22,908 nucleotides of DNA from a virus, in IMG/VR virus record IMGVR_UViG_3300044949_001291, positions 1-22,908 of that record; one strand, written 5' to 3'. Position 1 is the first letter of the stretch, and each line of letters begins with the position of its first letter. Under the pieces are notes generated by a model. It was not told where the DNA came from. It saw nothing but the letters and a program-made list of their open reading frames with translations, and ran no database searches. Below are positions 17,590-22,908 of the stretch, in pieces. The position numbers and the translations under genes were made by a program.

Positions 17590-17987
17590 ACGAGGATATC
17601 ATCGAAACTCTGCGAAGCATTCAATGCAGCGATGCAGCATGTGGAAATCTTCGAATCGCAATGGGAATGAAACTGGCGATATACGAGATCGAACGACTCC
17701 GTGCCGATCTAATGTGTTTGAAGACTCAAAATGCGGAATTTGTCCGCGCTCTCACAATGGCACAGGACGAGCGAAACGCAGCGGTAAAAGAACGCGACGA
17801 GGCAAGACTAGAAGTGTGCGAATGGGTTGAGATGGATGGAGCAACGACTGCCAAGGAAGAGGCCGAGTTGCGTGGATGGGACTGCTTCAAGGACGCACCA
17901 GCCGTCAAGACTCTAAAGGGCATAGTTGTTTCCAAAGGCAAGGCAATACCGCCAAAGTTTGATATTGAGGAGAACGATAATGTTTGA
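17586..17987 (+). CDS. ERDEAR/GWDCFK family protein 5, extended C-terminus
   Basis: 133 aa. A long coiled coil (about 32-80) with VKERDEARLEVCEW, then LRGWDCFKDAPAV, after which the protein continues for about 28 residues (KGIVVSKGKAIPPKFDIEEN). Both conserved cysteines are present. Here GWDCFK is internal and no start codon lies beside it, so the motif must matter at protein level too. Its 3' end overlaps the next gene by 8 nt with GAGGAG as ribosome binding site. Confidence 0.85.
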   Translation: MNEDIIETLRSIQCSDAACGNLRIAMGMKLAIYEIERLRADLMCLKTQNAEFVRALTMAQDERNAAVKERDEARLEVCEWVEMDGATTAKEEAELRGWDCFKDAPAVKTLKGIVVSKGKAIPPKFDIEENDNV

Positions 17988-18318
17988 CAAACACGGAATG
18001 TCTGAAGAGCGGTGGAACTACCTCATGCAGCCTTTTGATGGCGATGAGAATGTCATGCTGACTCCACAGGAACTTGCCAATGGATGGCATTGGTGCGATG
18101 AGTGGGACGGGCTTCTCATTCACGCAGACGACCGTGAGTTTGAACATTGCAAGTGTGACTTTATGAAGAAATTCCACACACCGGCTAGAATTGAAATGAT
18201 GAAGCGTCAACAGGCTATGGACAGGTTGGCAATGCTTGATGAAGAACTTGGCCTGAATGATATGGTTCAGGAAGCAAACGATAATAATAATTTGCACCGC
18301 AAAACCGATATGGAATAA
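17980..18318 (+). CDS. Hypothetical acidic protein
   Basis: 112 aa from ATG 17980, inside the end of the preceding gene. Tryptophan-rich middle (NGWHWCDEWDGLLIH, about 28-42) with several H and C residues (REFEHCKC, about 47-54) that could form a metal site, then a helical, acidic tail. No family recognised. An in-frame ATG at 17926 lies within the upstream gene and lacks a ribosome binding site. Confidence 0.76.
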   Translation: MFDKHGMSEERWNYLMQPFDGDENVMLTPQELANGWHWCDEWDGLLIHADDREFEHCKCDFMKKFHTPARIEMMKRQQAMDRLAMLDEELGLNDMVQEANDNNNLHRKTDME

Positions 18319-18319
18319 T

Positions 18320-18347
18320 TTGACTTTGTTATTGGACAGGATATAAT
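18320..18347 (+). promoter_or_regulatory. Sigma70-type promoter, leaderless geometry
   Basis: TTGACT (18320-18325), 16-bp spacer, TATAAT (18342-18347), 6 nt to the ATG at 18354. Confidence 0.85.
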
Positions 18348-18353
18348 ACAACC

Positions 18354-18797
18354 ATGCTTACTTCTGTGTCTACTCTTTATATGCCCGGTCAGGTTATTGA
18401 CCGTTCCGTTTATCAGGGTTCTACTTACCTCGGTGAACACTTCGACAATCCTCTGACCTTTGATACGGCATACACAATGCCTACGCCTACCACGGAGGCA
18501 ATCAATCCTCCTACGGTTCCTGCGTCGATTGTCGGTAACAATCTATTCATGGGCAAGGCTGATGGCTATTGGATATACAAGATCTACAACCACAACAATC
18601 TTGTTCGCACCATTCAGATGGTTAATCAGGACTTTGCCATTCCTGTGCAGCATGATCGCGTTGAGAGCATCACGATGCCTTTCGGTGGAATAGATCCAAA
18701 TCAGTGTGGTCGTGGAAATGATTGTCCTTCTCCTGCTGGCGCAGCTTTGATTGTGATTGCTTCTGCGTTTGCATACGGAAGAAATCGCATTAAATAA
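18354..18797 (+). CDS. Hypothetical protein with C-terminal hydrophobic segment
   Basis: 147 aa. A polar, proline/threonine-rich N-terminal half, a central stretch DGYWIYKIYNHNNLVRTIQM (about 72-91), then GRGNDCPSPAG and a hydrophobic end AALIVIASAFAYGRNRIK that could be a membrane anchor. No family recognised. Single-gene unit with a leaderless start; six nt after its stop begins tRNA-Glu, which may be read from the same promoter. Confidence 0.78.
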   Translation: MLTSVSTLYMPGQVIDRSVYQGSTYLGEHFDNPLTFDTAYTMPTPTTEAINPPTVPASIVGNNLFMGKADGYWIYKIYNHNNLVRTIQMVNQDFAIPVQHDRVESITMPFGGIDPNQCGRGNDCPSPAGAALIVIASAFAYGRNRIK

Positions 18798-18803
18798 TAT
18801 AAA

Positions 18804-18877
18804 GGCCCCATAGATTAAGTGGCTAAATCGTCTCCCTTTCAAGGAGAAGACTCCGAGTTCGATTCTCGGTGGGGTCA
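18804..18877 (+). tRNA. tRNA-Glu (anticodon UUC)
   Basis: 74 nt. Acceptor GGCCCCA pairs with TGGGGTC (one G-U), anticodon stem TCTCC/GGAGA, loop CTTTCAA giving TTC, T-arm CCGAG TTCGATT CTCGG, discriminator A. No encoded CCA. Reads GAA/GAG. Confidence 0.95.
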
Positions 18878-18889
18878 TTGGAGATTTAC

Positions 18890-19330
18890 ATGAGCAAGAA
18901 CATGACTATTGTTTTGATTACTGGTGGCTTTGATCCTATTCACAGCGGACATATTGCATACATTGCTGCTGCTCGTAGTCATGGAACCTATCTAATCGTT
19001 GGTGTCAATTCCGACGCATGGCTCGTAAGAAAAAAGGGCAAGAGTTTCTTGCCATTCAATGAACGAGCCACAATCATCAAGCACATAAAGGGTGTTGATG
19101 AAGTCATTGAATTCAATGATGACGACGGTAGCGCAAAAGATGCTATTCATAAAGTTAGAATGATGTATCCTGATGCTCACATTATCTTCGCCAACGGTGG
19201 AGATAGGAATGGAAAGAACATTCCAGAGATGGATTATCACGACAGCAATCTTTCGTTCATGTTCGGTGTCGGTGGAGAGGATAAGAAGAACTCTTCAAGT
19301 TGGATTCTGAACAATTGGCAAAAAGACTAA
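18890..19330 (+). CDS. Cytidylyltransferase-type nucleotidyltransferase (HIGH family)
   Basis: 146 aa, the length of a single-domain enzyme. TGGFDPIHSGHIAYI (11-25) contains the HxGH motif, VNSDAWLVRKKG (39-50) and ANGGDR (101-106) follow, and SSSWIL (135-140) occupies the place of the ISST motif. These are features of the HldE C-terminal/TagD-like cytidylyl or adenylyl transferases that activate sugar phosphates or glycerol phosphate. The substrate cannot be read from sequence. The start ATG 18890 has GGAG 6 nt upstream; an in-frame ATG at 18869 lies in the tRNA and is rejected. Function may be linked to host surface sugars, as with the cupin. Confidence 0.9.
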   Translation: MSKNMTIVLITGGFDPIHSGHIAYIAAARSHGTYLIVGVNSDAWLVRKKGKSFLPFNERATIIKHIKGVDEVIEFNDDDGSAKDAIHKVRMMYPDAHIIFANGGDRNGKNIPEMDYHDSNLSFMFGVGGEDKKNSSSWILNNWQKD

Positions 19331-19331
19331 A

Positions 19332-20465
19332 ATGAGATATCTTTCAGTTTGCAGTGGAATTGAAGCAGCAACCGTGGCGTGGCATCCTCTTGGATGGACG
19401 CCGGTTGCATTTAGCGACATTGAACCATTTCCATCTGCTGTTCTCGCACATCACTACCCGAATGTTCCAAACCTAGGAGACATGACAAAATATGAAACGT
19501 GGAACCTCAAAGAAGGTGACATCGACCTACTCGTCGGGGGAACCCCCTGTCAATCTTTTTCAGTTGCAGGACTCAGAGGAGGTCTTAAAGACCCAAGAGG
19601 TGGCCTCATGCTTACCTACCTTGAGATCGCTAAACGTCTACGGCCTAGATGGATTGTCTGGGAAAATGTCCCCGGAGTCCTGTCATCCAACGGAGGAAGG
19701 GATTTTGGTTCCTTCCTCGGGGCGCTGGGGCAACTGGGGTATGGGTGGTCCTACAGAGTCCTTGACTCTCAATGGGTCAGAACACAACGGCATCCGAACG
19801 CCGTCCCGCAAAGACGGCGACGTGTGTTCGTTGTCGGATGTCTTGGAGACACAACCAGTGCAGCCAAGGTTCTTTTTGAGCGCCAAAGCGTGCTCCGGGA
19901 TTCTGCGTCGCGCAGAAAGAAGGGCGAGGAGATTGCCTTTGGTTCTGGAGAAAGCACTTCAAGCAATTGCGTCACAAGCCACGAAATAGCCCCGTGTCTT
20001 GAAACTACCTGCCACGATTACAGCAGGGCAGATGGCTTTGCTATGGTGGCCCAGGAGGTTTCTGGAACTCTTGGCACTCGCGGTGTTAGATCTCATACTG
20101 AATTGGATGGGCATGGCGCATACATACCCGTACCGTTCACCAAATCAAAGAGAGCCCAGTCTAACACAGATGATGAGACTTGGGTCGAAGGTGATGTTGC
20201 ACCTACACAAAATATTTTTGATTCCGGCGATACCCGTGCAACCACTGCAGTTGTCCAGTCCATGTCAGTTCGTAGATTGACTCCAATTGAATGTGAGCGA
20301 CTTCAGGGCTTCCCTGATAACTACACTAGCATTCCTTGGAAGAACAAGTCTGCTGATGAATGTCCCGATGGTCCTCGCTACAGGGCGCTTGGCAACAGCA
20401 TGGCCGTGAACTGCATGGAATGGATCGGAGAACGCATTGCAATGGTTGACTCTTCCCGTTCTTGA
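19332..20465 (+). CDS. DNA cytosine-5 methyltransferase
   Basis: 377 aa, the usual length for a single-subunit enzyme. Motif I SVCSGIEAATVAW (5-17), motif IV GGTPCQSFS with the catalytic Cys73, motif VI ENV (111-113), motif VIII QRRRR (160-164), a target-recognition region of about 170-320, then LTPIECERLQGFP and RYRALGNSMA (about 349-358) as motifs IX and X. It methylates C5 of cytosine in an unknown site. No cognate restriction gene is seen nearby, so protection of phage DNA is likely. ATG one nt after the preceding stop, no clear Shine-Dalgarno; probably coupled. Confidence 0.95.
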   Translation: MRYLSVCSGIEAATVAWHPLGWTPVAFSDIEPFPSAVLAHHYPNVPNLGDMTKYETWNLKEGDIDLLVGGTPCQSFSVAGLRGGLKDPRGGLMLTYLEIAKRLRPRWIVWENVPGVLSSNGGRDFGSFLGALGQLGYGWSYRVLDSQWVRTQRHPNAVPQRRRRVFVVGCLGDTTSAAKVLFERQSVLRDSASRRKKGEEIAFGSGESTSSNCVTSHEIAPCLETTCHDYSRADGFAMVAQEVSGTLGTRGVRSHTELDGHGAYIPVPFTKSKRAQSNTDDETWVEGDVAPTQNIFDSGDTRATTAVVQSMSVRRLTPIECERLQGFPDNYTSIPWKNKSADECPDGPRYRALGNSMAVNCMEWIGERIAMVDSSRS

Positions 20466-20473
20466 TGTATACT
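20446..20473 (+). promoter_or_regulatory. Sigma70-type promoter at the end of the methyltransferase gene
   Basis: TTGACT (20446-20451), 16-bp spacer, TATACT (20468-20473), 7 nt to the ATG at 20481, leaderless or nearly so. The -35 is within the last codons of the upstream gene. Confidence 0.82.
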
Positions 20474-20480
20474 ATAACCA

Positions 20481-21044
20481 ATGACCGAGACTCGCAACCT
20501 TATCGACTATTACCACTATTGGAACCACGATGCTATTATTGCAGATCTTGACAGCAAACGTCATAATTTTTCTGTGGTATGTTGCAACATTGGTAACGAT
20601 TTCAATATTGCTACCGTCATTAGAAACGCTAACGCATTTCTTGCGAAGGAAGTTGTCGTCTACGGTAATAAGAAATATGATCGTCGTGGGACTGTTGGAA
20701 CCCATCACTATACTAATTTCAAACATGTACGAGATATTGATTCACTGGCCGACTATGTTGCATCGCTTGCTGGCCCGGATGGGATTGGTAAGGCCATTAA
20801 AGTAATTGGCGTGGACAATGTGCAGGACGCGAAAGATGTTAACGCATACGAGTTTGATAGTAGCCACCATTACGTCTTTGTGTTCGGCCAGGAGCAAATC
20901 GGCATTCCTCCAGACGTAATAAATATGTGTGATGACATTCTTTACATTCCGCAGTATGGCTCTGTGAGAAGCATCAATGTTGGTTGTGCCAGTTCAATTA
21001 TTATGAATAATTACTGCGCTAAAATTCATTCCTCTGTAGTGTAA
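20481..21044 (+). CDS. SpoU/TrmH-family RNA 2'-O-methyltransferase
   Basis: 187 aa. SPOUT motif 1 NIGNDFNIATVIRNANAF (36-53, with the expected Arg48), motif 2 FVFGQEQIGIP (133-143) and motif 3 YIPQYGSVRSINVGCASS (155-172) all fit TrmH/TrmL-like enzymes, which methylate ribose 2'-OH in tRNA or rRNA and use the knotted SAM-binding site. The target is unknown. Its last 15 nt (SSVV and stop) are also the first 15 nt of tRNA-Gln, so the enzyme and a possible substrate are physically linked. Leaderless promoter in front. Confidence 0.9.
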   Translation: MTETRNLIDYYHYWNHDAIIADLDSKRHNFSVVCCNIGNDFNIATVIRNANAFLAKEVVVYGNKKYDRRGTVGTHHYTNFKHVRDIDSLADYVASLAGPDGIGKAIKVIGVDNVQDAKDVNAYEFDSSHHYVFVFGQEQIGIPPDVINMCDDILYIPQYGSVRSINVGCASSIIMNNYCAKIHSSVV

Positions 21045-21100
21045 CGGTAGCACAGGTCTCTTTGGAAGATCTTGTTTTGGTTCGAATCCAGACAGAGGAA
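21030..21100 (+). tRNA. tRNA-Gln (anticodon UUG), overlapping a CDS
   Basis: 71 nt. Acceptor TCCTCTG pairs with CAGAGGA, anticodon stem GGTCT/AGATC, loop CTTTGGA giving TTG, T-arm TTTGG TTCGAAT CCAGA (one end mismatch), discriminator A. Its 5' end (21030-21044) is the coding end of the RNA methyltransferase. Reads CAA. No separate promoter is seen, so it is probably processed from the methyltransferase transcript. Confidence 0.92.
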
Positions 21101-21149
21101 TTTTAGTAGGACAAAGATGATGTAAATTATTGATCTACTATATATCTAT

Positions 21150-21647
21150 ATGAGTAGACCTAAAACATCATTATTTTGGAAAATAAAAAAATCTGATTTA
21201 GAACAAGTTGTTAAATCGTGTGACACAATTGGAAGTATATTAAAATATTACGGTTATGAAAATAAAGGTGGAAATTCCAAGACGCTTCAAAATCGTTTAA
21301 TTCATGATAATATAGATTTTAGTCACATTCCCCTTGGTCGTGGTGCAAATAAGAATAGACCAAAGGGCGGAAAACGGACACCAATAAAAGATTTATTGAA
21401 AAAAAATTCAAAGTATCAAGGTGCTAAATTAAAGCAACGTTTGATAAAAGAAAATATAATAAAAATTGAATGTGCTTTATGTGGTTTAAAAAATGAATGG
21501 AATGGAAAATATCTTGCTTTGCAACTGGATCACATAAACGGAGATTCTAAAGATCATAGACTTAAAAATTTAAGATTGTTATGTCCTAACTGCCACGCTC
21601 AAACAGATACATACGCAGGAAAAAATAATTTAAAAAATAAAGTTTAA
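21150..21647 (+). CDS. HNH endonuclease, free-standing homing type
   Basis: 165 aa. A basic N-terminal part (about 1-100, perhaps DNA-binding, with SCDTIGSILKYYGYENKGGN resembling a helix-turn-helix repeat) and a C-terminal HNH domain: CALCG (about 112-116), LQLDHINGDSKDHRLKNLRL (about 127-146) and CPNCHAQTDTYAGKNN (about 148-163), giving zinc-binding CxxC pairs and the catalytic His of DHI. Very AT-rich compared with its neighbours and placed just after a tRNA, as expected for a mobile homing endonuclease gene. Start context is weak. Confidence 0.9.
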   Translation: MSRPKTSLFWKIKKSDLEQVVKSCDTIGSILKYYGYENKGGNSKTLQNRLIHDNIDFSHIPLGRGANKNRPKGGKRTPIKDLLKKNSKYQGAKLKQRLIKENIIKIECALCGLKNEWNGKYLALQLDHINGDSKDHRLKNLRLLCPNCHAQTDTYAGKNNLKNKV

Positions 21648-21660
21648 GGAAATAAATAAT

Positions 21661-21915
21661 ATGAAACCTATTGGAAAATGGATATTGGCTAAGGCTTTGA
21701 TCGGTGGTCAAAAGACCAGTGAAGCGGGCATCATTTATACTGAAAAATCAACTTCAAAAATTATCCCAGCACAGGTTCTTGCTATTGGAGATAAACTAAC
21801 TGAGGATATCCAGGTTGGTGATACCATCTGGTGGGATGTGTCAAAAATTAAAGATGGCTATCAGGGAAACCATTTGGTCAAGCAAGATTGGGTTGAATTT
21901 GTTGAGAGAAATTAA
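21661..21915 (+). CDS. GroES-like co-chaperonin
   Basis: 84 aa, a little shorter than bacterial GroES (about 95). MKPIGKWILAKAL, then EAGIIYTEKSTSK in the mobile-loop position, PAQVLAIGDKL and VGDTIWWDVSK follow the GroES order. Phage versions such as T4 gp31 work with host GroEL to fold the major capsid protein. The start has AAGGAA 9 nt upstream; a nearby AATAAATA is misplaced for a late promoter. It follows the HNH gene by 13 nt. Confidence 0.87.
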   Translation: MKPIGKWILAKALIGGQKTSEAGIIYTEKSTSKIIPAQVLAIGDKLTEDIQVGDTIWWDVSKIKDGYQGNHLVKQDWVEFVERN

Positions 21916-21940
21916 CCATTTCTAAACCATAGGAAATCTA

Positions 21941-21946
21941 TATAAT
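21941..21946 (+). promoter_or_regulatory. Possible -10 for the gene at 21953
   Basis: TATAAT with 6 nt to the ATG at 21953, again leaderless geometry. The -35 (TTTCTA near 21919) is poor. Confidence 0.5.
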
Positions 21947-21952
21947 TATCCT

Positions 21953-22102
21953 ATGCTAGAATCGATAAAAGAATTTATAGATTTTGTAATTAAAAATTGG
22001 CATTTCTGCTTATTCCTGATGACTTTTACATCCGTAGGGGTCGGCATCATTCTTTATGGTTTATGGTGCATGGCCATAGACAGTGGATATCTAGAATCAT
22101 AA
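21953..22102 (+). CDS. Small membrane protein
   Basis: 49 aa. Amphipathic N-terminus (ESIKEFIDFVIKNW), one membrane segment (about 17-41, HFCLFLMTFTSVGVGIILYGLW), and a short acidic end. No family recognised. The last six nt overlap the end of the converging minus-strand gene. Supported by the -10 at the leaderless distance and by the uninterrupted frame, but it is short. Confidence 0.65.
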   Translation: MLESIKEFIDFVIKNWHFCLFLMTFTSVGVGIILYGLWCMAIDSGYLES

Positions 22103-22810
22103 ACTCAAGCGTTCATCTTGCTTTGACTTGATATAGTCATTCATTCGGTCAAGATAACCAAGATTTCTGAGTTCTTTGAATATCAAATTGCCGTGAGAAA
22201 ATTCTCCGGCTTTTTTGATATCTGATTGTCTCATATTTTTAAACTTATTTTTCAACTTTTCAAATGATTTATCTTCTGCATTTGATGCAATTAATGCATC
22301 AATTTGTCCAATGTAATCTTGAACCTTTTTGCTAACATGAGGATCATCTAGGCTTACTTCTTTATGAATTGGTTCTACTAACCATTCATCTTTTGTAAGA
22401 CTATAAACTCCTTGATCTTGAACAAACCCATCGTTCATGTCTTGAGCATAAATTTCTACATCATGACCATGAACTTTGATGTCATGTGTTAAAGACCAAA
22501 GTTGTTTCTTGTCTTTTAGATAATCATCAATAAAATCTGGGCAGTTTGGAATCTCATCAACATCAATGAGAATATGAACATCAATATCCGACTTTGGTGT
22601 GTAATTAAAATTTGCATTTCCACCTACCAAAATTAAATCTTTAACGGCTTCAATCGGAATGTTTGCCCATTCAACCCAAGTTTTTCCAATCTCAATTAGT
22701 TTGTCTTTAACTTCTTGTTTTAATTCATTTCCATCCCAGAGTTCAGGATTGAGTTCTTGGTGATATTCCAAAGTAGATAATCCTTCTTTGAGATAATCTC
22801 CGAAAGACAT
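22097..22810 (-). CDS. Nucleotidyltransferase-fold protein, start uncertain
   Basis: 237 aa from ATG 22810. LVGGNANFNYTPKSDIDVHI (61-80) has the GG-x(n)-DxD signature of the polymerase-beta nucleotidyltransferase superfamily, with D75 and D77 as likely metal ligands; HGHDVEIYAQD further on supplies the third acidic position. MSFGDYLKEG resembles the other late-gene starts, and AAGGAT lies just before the ATG. However, the frame stays open upstream for 32 codons to the window edge (with GKHASKAKAVAQLQAIEISK), so it may be the end of a longer protein. Substrate unknown. Confidence 0.82.
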   Translation of the reverse strand: MSFGDYLKEGLSTLEYHQELNPELWDGNELKQEVKDKLIEIGKTWVEWANIPIEAVKDLILVGGNANFNYTPKSDIDVHILIDVDEIPNCPDFIDDYLKDKKQLWSLTHDIKVHGHDVEIYAQDMNDGFVQDQGVYSLTKDEWLVEPIHKEVSLDDPHVSKKVQDYIGQIDALIASNAEDKSFEKLKNKFKNMRQSDIKKAGEFSHGNLIFKELRNLGYLDRMNDYIKSKQDERLSL

Positions 22811-22908
22811 TATCCTTGATTCATTTCTTTCTTCTTTTGAAATTTCAATTGCTTGTAGTTGTGCAACTGCTTTGGCTTTCGAGGCATGCTTGCCTAAAAC
22901 TTTTTTGC

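Noticed and set aside
19492-19989. A 165-aa plus-strand frame inside the methyltransferase gene
   Set aside because: Out-of-frame shadow; the methyltransferase frame carries all catalytic motifs across the same stretch.
21651-21658. AATAAATA before the GroES-like gene as a late promoter
   Set aside because: The predicted transcription start would fall inside the start codon region (about 21664), and a Shine-Dalgarno AAGGAA is present for read-through transcripts.

Overview
The window looks like part of a T4-type myovirus genome. Four minus-strand promoters match the T4 late consensus (NATAAATA), and the genes they drive start with the MKxFKQFLxE-type N-terminus that I recall from T4-like marine and freshwater phages. 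There is also a GroES-like co-chaperonin, a ManC-type cupin, a CobS-like ATPase with a CobT-like partner, a cytosine methyltransferase, an HNH endonuclease and up to six tRNA genes. The host cannot be named. The plus-strand early genes at 0.1-9.3 kb are visibly GC-rich and use C/G-ending codons, whereas the minus-strand late genes are AT-rich. The tRNAs read mostly A-ending codons (AAA, AGA, GAA, CAA, probably AUA, plus UUG), which suggests a GC-rich host. A DUF3846-like protein and widespread leaderless starts are compatible with Actinomycetota but do not prove it.

Layout. 1-9300: GC-rich plus-strand modules. Each ends in a hairpin, usually an intrinsic terminator, and is followed by a repeated regulatory cassette made of a nested hairpin flanked by CTACTATCA and TGATAGTAG, a GGAC/TTAT box, and a promoter about 33 bp further on. 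The modules are small early genes (147-1404), small genes with tRNAs (1695-5190), a CobS-like AAA+ ATPase with a small wHTH-like partner (5446-6948), a CobT-like metallopeptidase/VWA protein (7173-9275) and a doubtful membrane peptide (9548-9784). 9785-10257: no gene; AT-rich, with a decayed copy of the cassette. 10258-12461: five minus-strand late genes. 12519-18797: a long run of tiny plus-strand genes, many tightly coupled, interrupted by one late gene at 16379-16828. 18804-21915: tRNA-Glu, cytidylyltransferase, C5 methyltransferase, SpoU RNA methyltransferase overlapping tRNA-Gln, HNH endonuclease and GroES-like protein. The right edge has a small membrane protein and a minus-strand nucleotidyltransferase that may extend past the window.

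The most interesting signals are regulatory. (1) Five copies of the cassette keep the same architecture while the inner stem sequence changes on both arms. (2) A conserved box lies 33-34 bp upstream of the -35 in four of them. (3) About a dozen promoters of -35/-10 type have the start ATG 6 nt (two have 7) after the -10 hexamer, and three of four T4-type late promoters are placed so that transcription should begin at the A of the ATG, so both early and late messages look leaderless. (4) In contrast, downstream genes in operons begin with GTG inside a GTGA overlap, with the Shine-Dalgarno sequence encoded in a recurring C-terminal peptide of the upstream protein (FKE[N/D]GK-stop). (5) A paralogous family with an ERDEAR coiled coil and a C-terminal GWDCFK motif has expanded in both early regions.
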